Shown here: positions 1 to 10,708 of the stretch, one piece after another | How positions within the stretch are numbered: the stretch's first letter is position 1 | How the letters are laid out: every line of letters begins with the position of its first letter | Assembly: GCA_958295665.1 (NCBI GenBank) | Contig: OY282560.1 | Location: forward strand, 98,991,930-99,055,929 | Length of the DNA: 64,000 bases | Origin: Tipula vernalis | Lineage: Eukaryota; Arthropoda; Insecta; Diptera; Tipulidae | Direction of reading: 5' to 3' | Program-made: the position numbers and the translations under genes | Notes under the pieces: model-generated | Seen by the model: only the letters and a program-made list of their open reading frames with translations | What the model was told of the DNA's origin: nothing | Database searches by the model: none

Positions 1-984
1 TAGAATCAAATAATTGCAACCTAACTCCGTTGAAAGAAAGACATCTGCACATGAAGTGAATGCAGTCATCATCGTTGACCAGCAAGAGTCGCGATCTCTC
101 GAGACTCTTAACTGGTTCAAGCCAACCTAGTGGCATTCAGCTACCGGCAGCTACCAGTAGCAAGTCATTATTGTTTTAATTCACTTATAGCACAGTTTTA
201 AATCGCCTTCTTAACAAAGTTAAATGGTAAGGAAGCAACTGATTCGGGACCGATAAATTTAACCGACTGAAAAATTCAGTCGAAGGCTCGAATTTCTGTG
301 CGTTGGAATTTTCAATAACGGTCACAGCTAGAACCGTTTATTGCTAGTTATTTTCTGGTATTGAAAAAGTATGTGATAACAGGGGCGCCCTGGCTTCAAA
401 CACTTTTAATTTTTTACGCTACGTGGGGATCTCGGTTTCGATTCACAGTGGTGGCTATACGAAATGTGTTATGTTGGATGTTTTATTGTAAATGTAGTAA
501 TTTCTTGTAAATGTAATAATAGGGTTTCCTCCAAAAGACATTAAATCCACTGTAAGAGTAAAAAAGTGGTGTTGTTAAGAGAACTACCGTGTGTAAGGAA
601 AATTCATTTCGCACCCGGAAATATTAACAATTAAGTCAATAGAAAAGGGTACCCGAGCCTAAACGTTCAAGCAAAATAAGCGCGACTTAAAGGTTCTGCT
701 TCTCTACTTGGGCGCAATAGAAATGGTTTAAGCCCTAGGTTTTTAACTACATAAAGAAGCCTACTAGATATTGCCGTTTAGTTATCGAAAAAGCTTCAAA
801 TGCTGTTATTTGTTGTGTAGTTTTACCTAAAATGGGAAAGCATTTAAATGCTGTTGAATTTTCTCACCAAATAAGCACCAATATATTTACATAAATAAAA
901 TGTAAAGGGCTCATACCTCATGAGGTGATCAGAAACTCGGTCTTCAAAAGTATTTCAACTCCCAAATCAATCCCTAACTGAACC
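1..984. other. No gene recognised
   Basis: I see no convincing coding frame, RNA gene or paired repeat here. Frames are short and stop-rich. The stretch near 380-470 is slightly GC-richer than its surroundings and may be old LTR-element debris, but no diagnostic motif supports that. Confidence 0.4.
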
Positions 985-1300
985 TCTTAAGTCAATCTTC
1001 AGCTCAATTTAAAACTCAAACTCCAACACAATCCTAACCACAATCATCAAATCAACTTTCAAATCAGCCCTTAACATAACCCCAAACTAAACCTCAAATA
1101 ATTTCCTAACCGAACAGCTCACTTAACCCCAATGAAAGCTAACTAAACTCTAATTCACCATCGTACCATAACAGCAACGTACCATCATACCAGCATACGT
1201 ACCATCGTACCATCATAACCTTAAACAATCATTCCATCATACCATTAATCCATTATAACATCATACTTTCATTACACTACCCGATTAAACCATTACACAA
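985..1300. repeat. G-poor A/C-rich low-complexity tract with CATACCAT octamers
   Basis: The + strand is strongly depleted in G. It begins with loosely repeated runs such as AACTCAAACTCC and grades into degenerate tandem units of the form CATACCAT or CGTACCAT from about 1150. The same octamer type returns at 3838-4090, on the other side of the Gypsy fragments. It is non-coding simple sequence. Confidence 0.75.
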
Positions 1301-1332
1301 TGGTATATCACTGGAATAAATCCAATCATTTG

Positions 1333-1378
1333 TTAGCGGCTCACGCATTTCAATTATACAAAACAAATTTTTGTTTTG
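1333..1378 (+). repeat. LTR-like segment, left copy
   Basis: About 44 bp beginning TGTTAGCGGCTCACGC is nearly identical to 2929-2974. The right copy directly follows the C-terminal end of a Gypsy integrase region, where a 3' LTR is expected, so both copies are probably LTR starts of the same family. The left copy diverges after about 44 bp. Confidence 0.45.
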
Positions 1379-1490
1379 TGCGTCAATGGCTATTGAATCT
1401 GGCTGGGCAATTAACGCAATTTTGAATGTGACGTAGCGCGTCAGAAGGCCTACGGTCACCAATATCCTGGCCCGTAATGAGAGCTTCCAA

Positions 1491-1785
1491 TTACCTCTCA
1501 GATGACGGCGCTAATCGGTCCAACAAAGTTTTTTTTAAATGAAAATACTGTTCTATGTGTGGGGGATTTGACATGAAGTCTGAGAAGTTGTCACAATTCT
1601 CTGGTGCTAATGATGACAGAGTATGTAAATATTTTGCTTTCTCAGATTTTACACCTTGAAGGTCAAACTGAATTTCAGCCAGCAAAAACCAATTGTGTGC
1701 CTTTTGAGGGTGCTTGCATCCCCGTCTCCATCTGTTGGGGTTGTGGTGGATTGATCTCGGTTTTCTTTTCTTCGCCGTTGACCAT
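1491..1785 (-). pseudogene. Ty3/Gypsy gag 5' fragment
   Basis: Read on the minus strand, an ATG at 1785-1783 opens a short Gln/Pro-rich leader that stops at once. Another frame then gives a stretch like insect Gypsy Gag, around AEIQFDLQGV, with the usual pattern of an F-x-L-x-G segment, a helical middle and NPP before a leucine-rich run. The part joining the two is missing, so this is a deleted remnant. It lies in the opposite orientation to the integrase fragment at 1860-2928, so the two cannot belong to one intact element. Confidence 0.55.
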
Positions 1786-1859
1786 TTTAGAAATATGAGT
1801 TTAATTCTCTTAAAGAATGTTTGTTTCTAGCGAGTAATGAGATCAAAAACAATCAATAT

Positions 1860-2928
1860 GAAATGAAAATAGAGAAATAGAAAGATAATATCAAAGAACA
1901 CTCTGGGAAAATCAATGAAACTGGCGCTTTTCCAATTGCCTGGCCTCGACATTATATGCGAAACATCAACTGGGTACAATCGCCCATTCATCGTACAATC
2001 ACTGCGTCGAACCATCTTCGATACTTTAGATAACATTTCCCATCCTGGTGTCCGTGCTACTCGTAAGTTGATTACTGCTCGATATTTTTGGCCTAGTATG
2101 AACAAGGACGTAAACCTTTGGGCTCAATCCTGTTTATCCTGCCAACGTGCTAAAGTCCAAATGCATACTAAATCATCCCATGGACAATTCCAAATACCAT
2201 CTGCTCGATTTGAACATATCCATATGGATGTAGTAGGACCACTTCCTCCTTCTAATGGATATTCTTATTTTCTCTGGGCTGAAGCTTATTGCATGACTAA
2301 TATGTCAGCTGCAACCATTGCCTTGACTTTTGTCAACAATTACGTTCCACGATTCGGCGTGCCCCTTAATATGACTACTGATCAAGGAACGCAGTTTGAG
2401 TCACAGCTTTTTACCGAGTTAACAAAACTCCTTGGCTCACATCGTATTCGTACAACGGCTTATCAACCTCAAGCCAGTGGCATGGTCGAACGTTTGCACC
2501 GGCAACTCAAAGCCGCGTTAATGGTCAGAGGAAACACAATCAATTGGTCTTCGCAAACTGTGAAAGAAGTTCTGAAGTGCTCACCAGCTGAGATGGTTTA
2601 TGGACAAACCATCAAGCTACCAGGTGAGTTCTTCGTCGAAAACCCTCTTACACCACTTCCAACTAGCCACAACTACGTGAGACTATGCAAAACCTTACCC
2701 TGAATTCAACACTGTAAGACCCATTTAAAGTTATTCGGCGCCTTCGGAAACAGTTCACCGTGTCAATTAATGGAAAAAATCAAACCATTTCAATTGACCG
2801 GCTCAAACCGGCTTACGGCATACTATGTTCCACTGATGCAAAATCAGTTTATCGCCAACATAAATCTGTTCGTTTTCAGCCTAACTCTGAACTTCCTTAG
2901 GGAGGGGAACTCACTTGCGGTGGAGTCC
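1860..2928 (+). pseudogene. Ty3/Gypsy integrase fragment
   Basis: The longest frame (1915-2703) contains an H2C2 zinc finger (SHPGVRATRKLI, then SCLSCQRAK), the first catalytic Asp in HMDVVGP, the second in TTDQGTQF and the catalytic Glu in GMVERLHRQL. These define a retroviral-type DDE integrase. Two in-frame deletions are visible: residues after GYSYF, where a D-R-F-T-R-W-type stretch is normally found, and about 12 residues before VKEVLKCSPAEM. Beyond 2703 the C-terminal part continues in broken frames to a GG-T-H-L-R-W-S-type end next to the LTR-like start at 2929. Reverse transcriptase and RNase H are absent. Confidence 0.85.
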
Positions 2929-2974
2929 TGTAGCGGCTCACGCATTTCAATTATATAAAACAAATTTTTGTTAT
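2929..2974 (+). repeat. LTR-like segment, right copy
   Basis: It begins TGTAGCGGCTCACGC and pairs with 1333-1378. It sits where a 3' LTR should follow the degraded integrase. How far the LTR extends is unclear because the left copy diverges early. Confidence 0.45.
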
Positions 2975-3086
2975 ATAAATTGAAATTTGCTCACCACTAC
3001 ATACAAACAGCGTTTGCGCCTAAGATATTTCTTTGCGTAACACATTTTTATTTGTCATCAAGCGAAATAGTATGGACACAATATAT

Positions 3087-3339
3087 CTGTGGTCACAAGG
3101 CGTAACCGCTTAAGTCAAATTTGATAATTTTTCTAGAGACGTAGAAAAAGTTGAATATTAAATTCATTTTCGTTTATGCCGACTAAAGCTACTACGGCTT
3201 GCGACCACAGCATTTGGCCACAAGGCTTTACCACTTAAGTCAATCATTTAGTGAAGTTAGAAAAGAGCTAGAAAACGTTACACACTGAAAATTATTTTTG
3301 TTTTAAGTCGACTTAAGCGGTTATGCCTTATGACCACAG
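3087..3339. mobile_element. CTGTGG-ended MITE, copy 1
   Basis: This 253-bp element has terminal inverted repeats of about 30 bp: CTGTGGTCACAAGGCG at the left and the complement of CTGTGGTCATAAGGCA at the right. It is flanked by the 4-bp duplication ATAT (3083-3086 and 3340-3343). Inside, the first half is partly repeated: CACAAGGCGTAACCGC returns as CACAAGGCTTTACCAC, so the element looks like a dimer of two half-units. A second copy lies at 45354-45597, and a 2.3-kb element with the same terminal CTGTGG and an ATAT duplication lies at 10709-13001. Confidence 0.88.
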
Positions 3340-3837
3340 ATATAATTGAACACTGAATTATATTTTGTGATATTTACTCCATCTCGCTTCCAATATTTCT
3401 TTAGCATATATTTCGAATTTGTTATTTTTCTCTCTGTGTCTCCATCTCGTTATTAATAGAACAACGAAGTTTGGCATGCAACATTTCTCATGTTGCCAAC
3501 CCAAAAAATGAAAACAAAATTAATTTTCTACATGAACCCAGCTGCACGTTGGGTACCAACATAACGAGAAGAAAACAATCAAAAAAAAGAGACAATTATT
3601 TTCTATCATTGATACGGTCGATTTTACTCTGGTGATACAGATTTCTTATATATAAGCATATGGTGATTTAGTAAATTTAAGCAAATGTAAAATTGAATTT
3701 TCTCATTTATACTGATAAATAAATTGTTATTTTGTGATTAAAGTGAATGAGTTCATATTTATCAATTCCTCGTGTTGGCGTCATTCATACGCAAAAAAAG
3801 TACAATATGTACATTCATATCACCGTAATACGTCAGA
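3340..3837. other. No gene recognised
   Basis: AT-rich sequence with short stop-rich frames. No repeat pair, RNA gene or coding similarity was seen. Confidence 0.4.
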
Positions 3838-4090
3838 TTATACGGTCATATAATCATACCATCATACTATCAGGCCATGATCTCATCATACCATCCAACC
3901 GTCATACCACTACAGCATCATACCATCTTACCACGATACCGTCATACCATCGTACCGTCATGCCATCATAACATAATACAATCATACCAATATAACATCG
4001 TACCATCATATCATCATACCATCATAAGGTCGTATCTTTATACCATCACCATCATACCATAATATCACCATACCACCACAATATCACCGT
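3838..4090. repeat. CATACCAT degenerate tandem repeat
   Basis: Roughly 250 bp of degenerate 8-10-bp units (CATACCAT, CGTACCAT, CATACCGT). The apparent reading frames here are Thr/Ile/Pro/His/Ser repeats produced by the repeat itself and are not genes. Confidence 0.85.
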
Positions 4091-4849
4091 AACTGTTACC
4101 ATCGCCATCATTGTCCCATCAACATCAACATCACTGTTAAAGAATTATGAGAACTTTGGACCTGATTATCGTCCCTCAAGAAGAAGTTGGAGGTTTAAGA
4201 TATTAACTTTCTTAAGTCTTAAACAATATTTGTGTAAAGTTTGGTTCAAATCAAGACTTTTAGGTTAAGACTCTTAAATTTTTCCGGTAAGTACTTATAA
4301 GTATAAGGTAGCTATTATTCACATCAAAATAAGAGAAAATTTTTGCTTCAAAGTATTATCTTTTACGGAAAAGGTAACTCTTAATTAGTATTAATTTTTT
4401 TTTATTCATTCTACCCAATATTCAGGGTCTTAATGAACCTGATAATACTGCCGGCTGGTACGCGATATATACTATCTGGGTTCTTCCGTTTTTATTTTAC
4501 TCTGAGTCAAGAGTTATTAAACTGTAGTGTGCCTGGTATCCAGAGTCTGAGCTATTACCAAAGTTTTCTATTATATATTTAAATGCGATTGATGCGACAC
4601 CTGGAACTTTATCGATTAAATATTCGTATGATTATTATATACATTTATACTATGGATTTACCCAGCAGTGATAGATTACGTTCAAATTTATAAAATTTCC
4701 CGTGATAATAAACGCGTTTTTTATAGTGCAGAAAATTAAAATTAAATTGTTTTTAATTTGGTTAACATTTAAAACTATAAAATTTGATAAACTCAATCAC
4801 CAAAATGTACTGGGAATACTGTACATAGATATGTATATATGTAATTGCG
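4091..4849. other. No gene recognised
   Basis: AT-rich sequence left of the assembly gap. It starts with a short CATC-rich tail of the preceding repeat. I searched for the endonuclease part of the non-LTR element that continues right of the gap and for the missing end of the minus-strand element, and found neither. Confidence 0.4.
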
Positions 4850-5049
4850 NNNNNNNNNNNNNNNNNNNNNNNNNNNNNNNNNNNNNNNNNNNNNNNNNNN
4901 NNNNNNNNNNNNNNNNNNNNNNNNNNNNNNNNNNNNNNNNNNNNNNNNNNNNNNNNNNNNNNNNNNNNNNNNNNNNNNNNNNNNNNNNNNNNNNNNNNNN
5001 NNNNNNNNNNNNNNNNNNNNNNNNNNNNNNNNNNNNNNNNNNNNNNNNN
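4850..5049. other. Assembly gap (200 N)
   Basis: Exactly 200 N. A round number usually marks a gap of unknown size. An open reading frame on its right runs straight into it, so real coding sequence is missing. Confidence 0.98.
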
Positions 5050-7168
5050 TGATCTTTTAGTTTTTTCTGTAAACTCTTACTCTCCACCTAAACCTAAGAG
5101 TTTTAGCTTTAGAGATTTTTCTAGTATAGACAATTCCCGCCTTTACTTAGTTTGTAACTCAGTTCCTTGGGAGGATATTTTTTGCCTTAGTTCGGCAACT
5201 AGCCAAATAGAATTTTTCAACTCGTATATTAGTTTGGTGTTTAATAGTTGCGTTCCGCTTAAAAAGGTTACTTGCAAAGCAAAATCTCCGCCTTGGTTGT
5301 CTCAGGAAATTTCGAATGCCATAAATATTAGAGTTAGTAAATATCGTGTATGGAAAAGGTGTCCTAATAGTCAGTCTCATTTAGATTACAAGCAGGCTCG
5401 TAACAGAGTTGTAGGGTTAATTCGAATTGCTAAACGTAATTTTTTCAAGGACAAGTTAGACTCCTCTCTTCCTCCCAAGGTTTTCTGGCGTAATGTTCGT
5501 AATTTAGGCCTAGGTAAATGCAAGATTAGTTCAAGTGGGGATTTCAAACCCAATGAAATTAATAGTTATTTTTGCTCTAGTCTGAACTCGGGCAGTAGTT
5601 CCGTCGATTTGTTCTCTAACGCGTCCTCTAATTCGTTTTCGTTTTCAAATATTTCTCTCGAGGATTTACAATCTGCTATTTGGAAGGTTAAATCGGAATC
5701 TTCTGGTCTGGATAACGTCAATTTAAAATTCGTTAAGGTAGTTTTCCCTTTCGTCTCAAAATACTTGTTACATATCTTCAATTTTATTCTCACGTCCTCT
5801 TCCTATCCAGATCAGTGGAAGCTAAGTAAAATAATCCCGATTCCAAAGATCAGTAATCCTTTAGAGCTATCCCATTTTCGGCCAATTAGCATTTTAAGTT
5901 CTCTCTCTAAGGCTTTCGAGATAGTTGTTAAAAATCAAATTCAATCGCATTTACATAGCAATAGTTTAATTAGTTGCTTCCAATCTGGGTTTAGAAAATT
6001 TCATAGTACTTCTACTGCGTTATTAAATGTATGTGATGATATTAGGCGTAATATGAATAATAGGGAATTAACTTCTTTAACTTTGTTAGATTTTTCTAAG
6101 GCCTTTGATTCTATTAATCACAGAATTCTTTTCAATAAACTCTTATCTCAGTTTAGATTTTCGCTTTCTGCTGCCAAATTGATTTTTAACTATCTTTCTA
6201 ATCGTTCTCAGGCAGTTTTTTTCGACAATTCCTTGTCTGATTTCCTTCCTGTAATTTCCGGCGTGCCTCAGGGTTCAGTGCTGGGTCCTCTATTATTTTC
6301 TATGTACATAAATGACATAGAATCCTCCATTCAACATTGTTCATTTCATATTTTCGCTGATGACGTTCAAATTTATAGAAATAGTCGTTTAGATCAGGAT
6401 TCTATTGTTAGGAATATTTGTCTGATAAATGAAGATTTAAGTAATATCGTTCGCTGGTCGGTCTCTAACAGGCTTGTTTTAAACGCGAATAAATCTCAGT
6501 CGATTATAATTTATAAAAAACCGTTAGATACCTCGTCCTTTCCTGGTATTTTTCTGCAAGGTTCGCTAATTGTATATTCAAATACTGTTAGGGATTTAGG
6601 CTTAGTTATTAATAAAACTCTTACTTGGGGTGACCATTTAGTTACTATTAGTAAGAGGGTCTTTGGCATGCTTAGTTGTTTGTATAAAGTGGTTGGATTT
6701 TCTGATAGTCAGTTTAGGAAAAAATTGTTTTTGTCTTATCTTCTTCCTCATTTTATTTACGGTGACATAGTTTTATTCGGTATGCTCCAGGAAAATATGA
6801 ATGTTCTCCAAAGATGTTTCAATGCTTGTACCAGGTTTATTTTTGGTATTAGGAAGTTCGATCATATTTCTGCCTACTCTAGCCTTGTTTTAGAATGTAG
6901 TTTATCTATTTTTTACGAATTTCGCGTTTGTCTTTTTATTTTTAAACTTCTTAAAGCTAAGGAGCCTTGTTATCTATATAGGAAATTAATGTTTAGTAGG
7001 TTTCATTCCTCTAACTTCCGCCTAATTCCGGCTAAAAATTGTTGTAGGTCGTTAAACGCGTCATTTTGTGTTAGGGGAATTTCCCTCTGGAATTCAATTC
7101 CATTGGAAATTAAGAGATTAGGATCGGCAAAATTATTTAGGTCAAAATTTTTGGAGTGGCGTGATTGA
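5050..7168 (+). CDS. Non-LTR retrotransposon reverse transcriptase, 5' end in gap
   Basis: The frame is open from the gap edge to the stop at 7166-7168, about 705 codons, and has no real start because its N-terminal part lies in the gap. Reverse-transcriptase blocks appear in order: K-I-I-P-I-P-K, FRPISILSSLSKAFE, FQSGFRK, LLDFSKAFDSINH (first catalytic Asp), SGVPQGSVLGPLLF, and FADDVQ with the catalytic Asp pair. A Cys-poor C-terminal region follows. The apurinic endonuclease expected upstream is not seen. FADD and the overall order fit the Jockey/CR1-like group of LINEs. There is no internal stop, so this copy was recently active or is young. A hairpin 3' UTR and an (AAAT)n tail follow. Confidence 0.88.
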
Positions 7169-7246
7169 TGGGCAATACGTAGTTTTTTAATTTATTTTTA
7201 ATAACCATGTTATTTTGTTAATTTTTAATTTTTAATTTTTATATTA

Positions 7247-7320
7247 TTTCACCTCGTGCTGTACATTTTATTGTAAATGAGCTACTGCTCAAAATAGAAT
7301 GTGTAAGCACGAGGTGGAAA
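7247..7320 (+). other. 3' UTR hairpin of the non-LTR element
   Basis: TTTCACCTCGTGCTGTAC at 7247 pairs with GTGTAAGCACGAGGTGG ending near 7318. The imperfect stem is about 25 bp with a loop of about 20 nt. It lies between the reverse-transcriptase stop and the AAAT tail. In several LINE families a 3' stem-loop is bound by the element's reverse transcriptase; that role is inferred here. Confidence 0.7.
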
Positions 7321-7445
7321 TTGTTTGAAAAAATTTAAGAGGTTTTTATGCCTAATGGAAGCAACTTCTTTTTTCTTTTTTTGTTTCGATTGCTTTGTTT
7401 CCATGTGTGCTTTTCCTCTTAATACTAAATTATTTATAAATACTA

Positions 7446-7476
<31 letters not shown>

Positions 7477-7479
7477 ATA
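7446..7479. repeat. (AAAT)n tail / microsatellite
   Basis: About eight perfect AAAT units. They end the + strand non-LTR element and touch the broken 3' coding part of the minus-strand non-LTR element. Confidence 0.9.
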
Positions 7480-9560
7480 CTATTAAATTAATATGGTCTC
7501 GGAAATTCAATTGATGGTCCAGGACAACACCCAAAGCTTTAAATGTCATAACTCGTTCTAGCTGGTGATTACCAATAAGATATTTAAATATATAAGAATA
7601 ACTGTTTTTTTCCTGGTGAAACTCATAATCTTGCACTTTTCTAAATTTAACTTCAACTTATTCATTACTGACCATTTATACAGCAAATCAAGATCACTCT
7701 GCATTTCATTACATTGTTGCGGGCTACATACAGTTCTTGATATTTTCAAGTCATCTACATATAATTCACAGTCGCAGTACTGAAATAAAGAAGCAATTTC
7801 ATTGATGAAGACATTAAATAATACAGGTCCTAGGTGGGAGCCCTGAGGCACTCCAGAATGAACTTCAATCATCATAGATGTAAACCCGTTAATTTGAACT
7901 ACCTGCTTCCGATCACGCAGATACGATCCAATCCAATCCAAAAACAATTTACTCACTCCAAATCTGTCCAGTTTGGCAAGAAGTAATTAAAATACAAATA
8001 ATCAGAAATAATAAGCTCAAATAATTTTGGAATTGATGATAATTTAGATATGCCACGATAATTTTTAATGTTGCTCCGGGAATTATAATTGACTTTTTGC
8101 ATACCAACGGAAATACACCACTCTTGAGAGACGCATTAAATATCAGAGATAGTGGTAATGATAGCCAGCTGTTAAGATCTTTAAGTATTTTTGCAGGTAT
8201 GTTATCAAAACCACATCCCGATTTCATCTTGGATATACCAAGGCTGACATATTTTACTGAAATATAAGGTATTCCAATTAAATTTTGATGATGCAAACGA
8301 CGAGGTCCTAATGAAATATCAATAGCATTATCATTGTATTTTTGATAGACTGATTGGAAAAATTCTGCAAATAATTCACATATGTCCTCAGCATTACAGG
8401 CAGTTACATCATTTAACGACATCATTTGTGGATAACCAGAACATTTTCTTTTGACATCAACAAAAGGCCAAAATAGTGTTGGGTTTGAAATTAAATTATT
8501 TTCCAGCCGTGAAATATAGTTCCTATAGGCTCGGCGTTGTTCCTTATCAAATTCCCGGCGCAGTTGTAGAAAAGAATTTAGGCAATCCAAGTTATCACCA
8601 AATTCTTTGGTAAATGTGTGTGCCTTATTCTTCTTGTATGGAGGATGGTTATTCTTACATTCATAGCGTTTAGGTACATGTTTGTCGAAAGCATCAAATA
8701 AAACCATATAAAATGAGTCGACTAGAGCATTAATATCACTCCATTTAGAATTGAAAGTTATTTTCCAATCCACCAATTCAAAAAACTCCTGCAGACCGGC
8801 AATATCAGCATTATTAAAATTGTAATTTAACCTTGGTTGTGCATTGTTGATGAATTTACAAAACAGCTCCTGGCCGTCAAAGTTAATTTCCAATCCACTG
8901 TGATGAAATCTATCCGGAACAAAAGGTTCCAACGACTTAGTAACCAATCCACAATTAGGATCATTCAATAAAACTAGATCCAGAATTCTACCATTCAAGT
9001 TAGCAACTTTACAAATTTGATGTAAATTTAAAGACAACATGGCATCAATAAAAATCTGTTCCACATCACTCGAAACATTGGATGGAAAAACAGAAGCAGT
9101 TTCATCATCATCAGTACACCAACAAAAACCCGGAAGATTGAAGTCACCCAATACACATATGGTGTCATGTGCGTTACACTGTGATACCAAATAATAAATA
9201 TTTGCACAGTGTAACCTATAAACCTCAGCAGAGCTTAGAGGTGGGACGTATGCAGCATATAAATATAATGATTTCACTGTCCAAGATAATTTCACAGCAA
9301 TATATTCCACAGTAACATTCGGACATACTACATCACAGTTTATAATTGAATTATGCACAGCTACAAGAACTCCACCACCATCAGATTTATCACTTGTTAG
9401 GCTGGAACGGGCACATCTATACGTTACATAATTATCATCAAAAAATTCAGAACTTAAAACAGCAGGTTTCATCCATGTTTCAGATACTCAGATGCTGTTT
9501 CAGTTATAGAAATAATGAAAACTACGTTGATTTTGTACGCATACCACCAACATTTTGATA
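7480..9560 (-). pseudogene. Non-LTR retrotransposon, endonuclease-RT, internally deleted
   Basis: On the minus strand, 9472-7949 encodes an apurinic-type endonuclease. It has SDGGGVLVAV, AAYVPP, the catalytic GDFNLPGF and the H-H-S-G-L motif for the terminal His. A linker and the N-terminal reverse-transcriptase blocks follow (KMKSGCGFDNIPAKILK). The frame breaks near 8070-7980, where the central RT region including the first catalytic Asp is missing. RT resumes in another frame at about 7975 (KLFLDWIGSYLRDRKQ, SGVPQGSHLGPVLF, then YVDDLK). A further frameshift leads to a last piece (ALGVVLDHQLNFRDHI) that stops abruptly at the AAAT tail. Upstream of 9472 the frame is also broken, with remnants of N-V-G-G-M-R-T-K. 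It is dead and of the Jockey/CR1-like type. Confidence 0.85.
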
Positions 9561-10235
9561 ATAATTGAGATTGAATTAGGCATTGAATTAAATGTCAATT
9601 TAGAGCACACACCACCAACATTTTGATAAAAAATAAAATATGTATATTTCATAGCAAACACTTACCATTATTAAAGATAAAATGTACTGTTTTAGTAACT
9701 ACCGCGTTAATCTGACAATAATGTTAAATAACATATTACAGAAATCCAACTTGATATGCCAATTGGTTTGGAAAAGAAAAAACGCTTAACTCAAAGCAAA
9801 ATTGTTTAACACACAGCAAAACTGCAGAATCTGTATGTGTACTATATGTAAATTTTTTAGTTATAAATGTTAAGGTTAACCCTCTAGCAGGAATTCCCCC
9901 AGGACTTCGCCCATCGTCTCCATTTTTTCATTTGCAGCGTTTCTGACTGTACGTGTTATTTTCAGATCCGGCCATCTATGTCTGTTCGTGTACAGGAAAA
10001 ACTCTAACCTAACATACTACTGTCAAAACTAAGAAAGAATACCTTTTATACTTTTAAAGCTGGCTTCACATGACAAATACATTATTAATGAAAGTAAATC
10101 GATACCACCTCCTCGAATATTACGACCGAATTGCATGACCGTTAGAGTCCTCGGCAAGCGTAAGCGTCCTTTTCCTGAAAAAAATATGTCGCTGGATTTT
10201 AATTATAAATTAAACTAAACTACACATTAAATCCA
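9561..10235. other. No gene recognised
   Basis: The 20-bp string ACCACCAACATTTTGATAA occurs at about 9543 and again at about 9610, a small direct duplication at the outer edge of the non-LTR element. At 9890-10010 a minus-strand frame of about 30 codons looks protein-like but I cannot assign it. Confidence 0.35.
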
Positions 10236-10420
10236 CCGTGGCCAAGCCTGACGGACCTCTGTAGGATGGACGTAAGGAGTATCCAGCGCTTTGTTAACAG
10301 CTCAAAATGGTTCCAATGAGTTGGAGGAAATAATTATTGGGGTATGGCTACGGACCATTTTTTGTGTCTATGCCTGGTCCTAGTGGACCGCCACCCAAAC
10401 CTAACCTAAGCCAAACCAAT
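10236..10420 (+). pseudogene. Possible non-LTR 3'-end fragment
   Basis: A short frame reads like the last residues of an R1/LOA-type LINE protein (DLCRMDVRSIQRFVNSS, then a stop). A GC-richer tail with GGTCCTAGTGGACCGCC and a CCTAACCTAA end follows. This resembles the layout of the clearer fragment at 36809-37141. The similarity is short, so the call is tentative. Confidence 0.3.
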
Positions 10421-10583
10421 ATTCACGTCACGTAAATGTTTAGACAAATTTATGCAAATTTTGACGTTTTCAAAGCTAACAGAGCGTAGTTGATGGTGGA
10501 TACAGATAACAGATTAGATTTAACACGATTTATATTTAGATTTAAGCACATTTATTTATACATGTAGTTAATACAAAGGTCAA

Positions 10584-10602
10584 CGAGAGAGAGAGAGAGA
10601 GG
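10584..10602. repeat. (GA)n microsatellite
   Basis: About eight GA units in unremarkable AT-rich sequence just left of the CTGTGG-ended DNA transposon. Confidence 0.85.
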
Positions 10603-10708
10603 AAATTACGTAATAATATAAATGTCAATGAGCCAAAAGGGCTCGTTCGCAAATCGCCAGAAGGGCACGTTCCTATTTATATGAATTACTATATGTACAT
10701 ATACATAT

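Noticed and set aside
3747..4062. Small Ser/Thr/His/Ile-rich frames
   Set aside because: Direct products of the CATACCAT repeat.
4702..5087. Frames spanning the N gap
   Set aside because: They consist mostly of N and have no evidence of coding.
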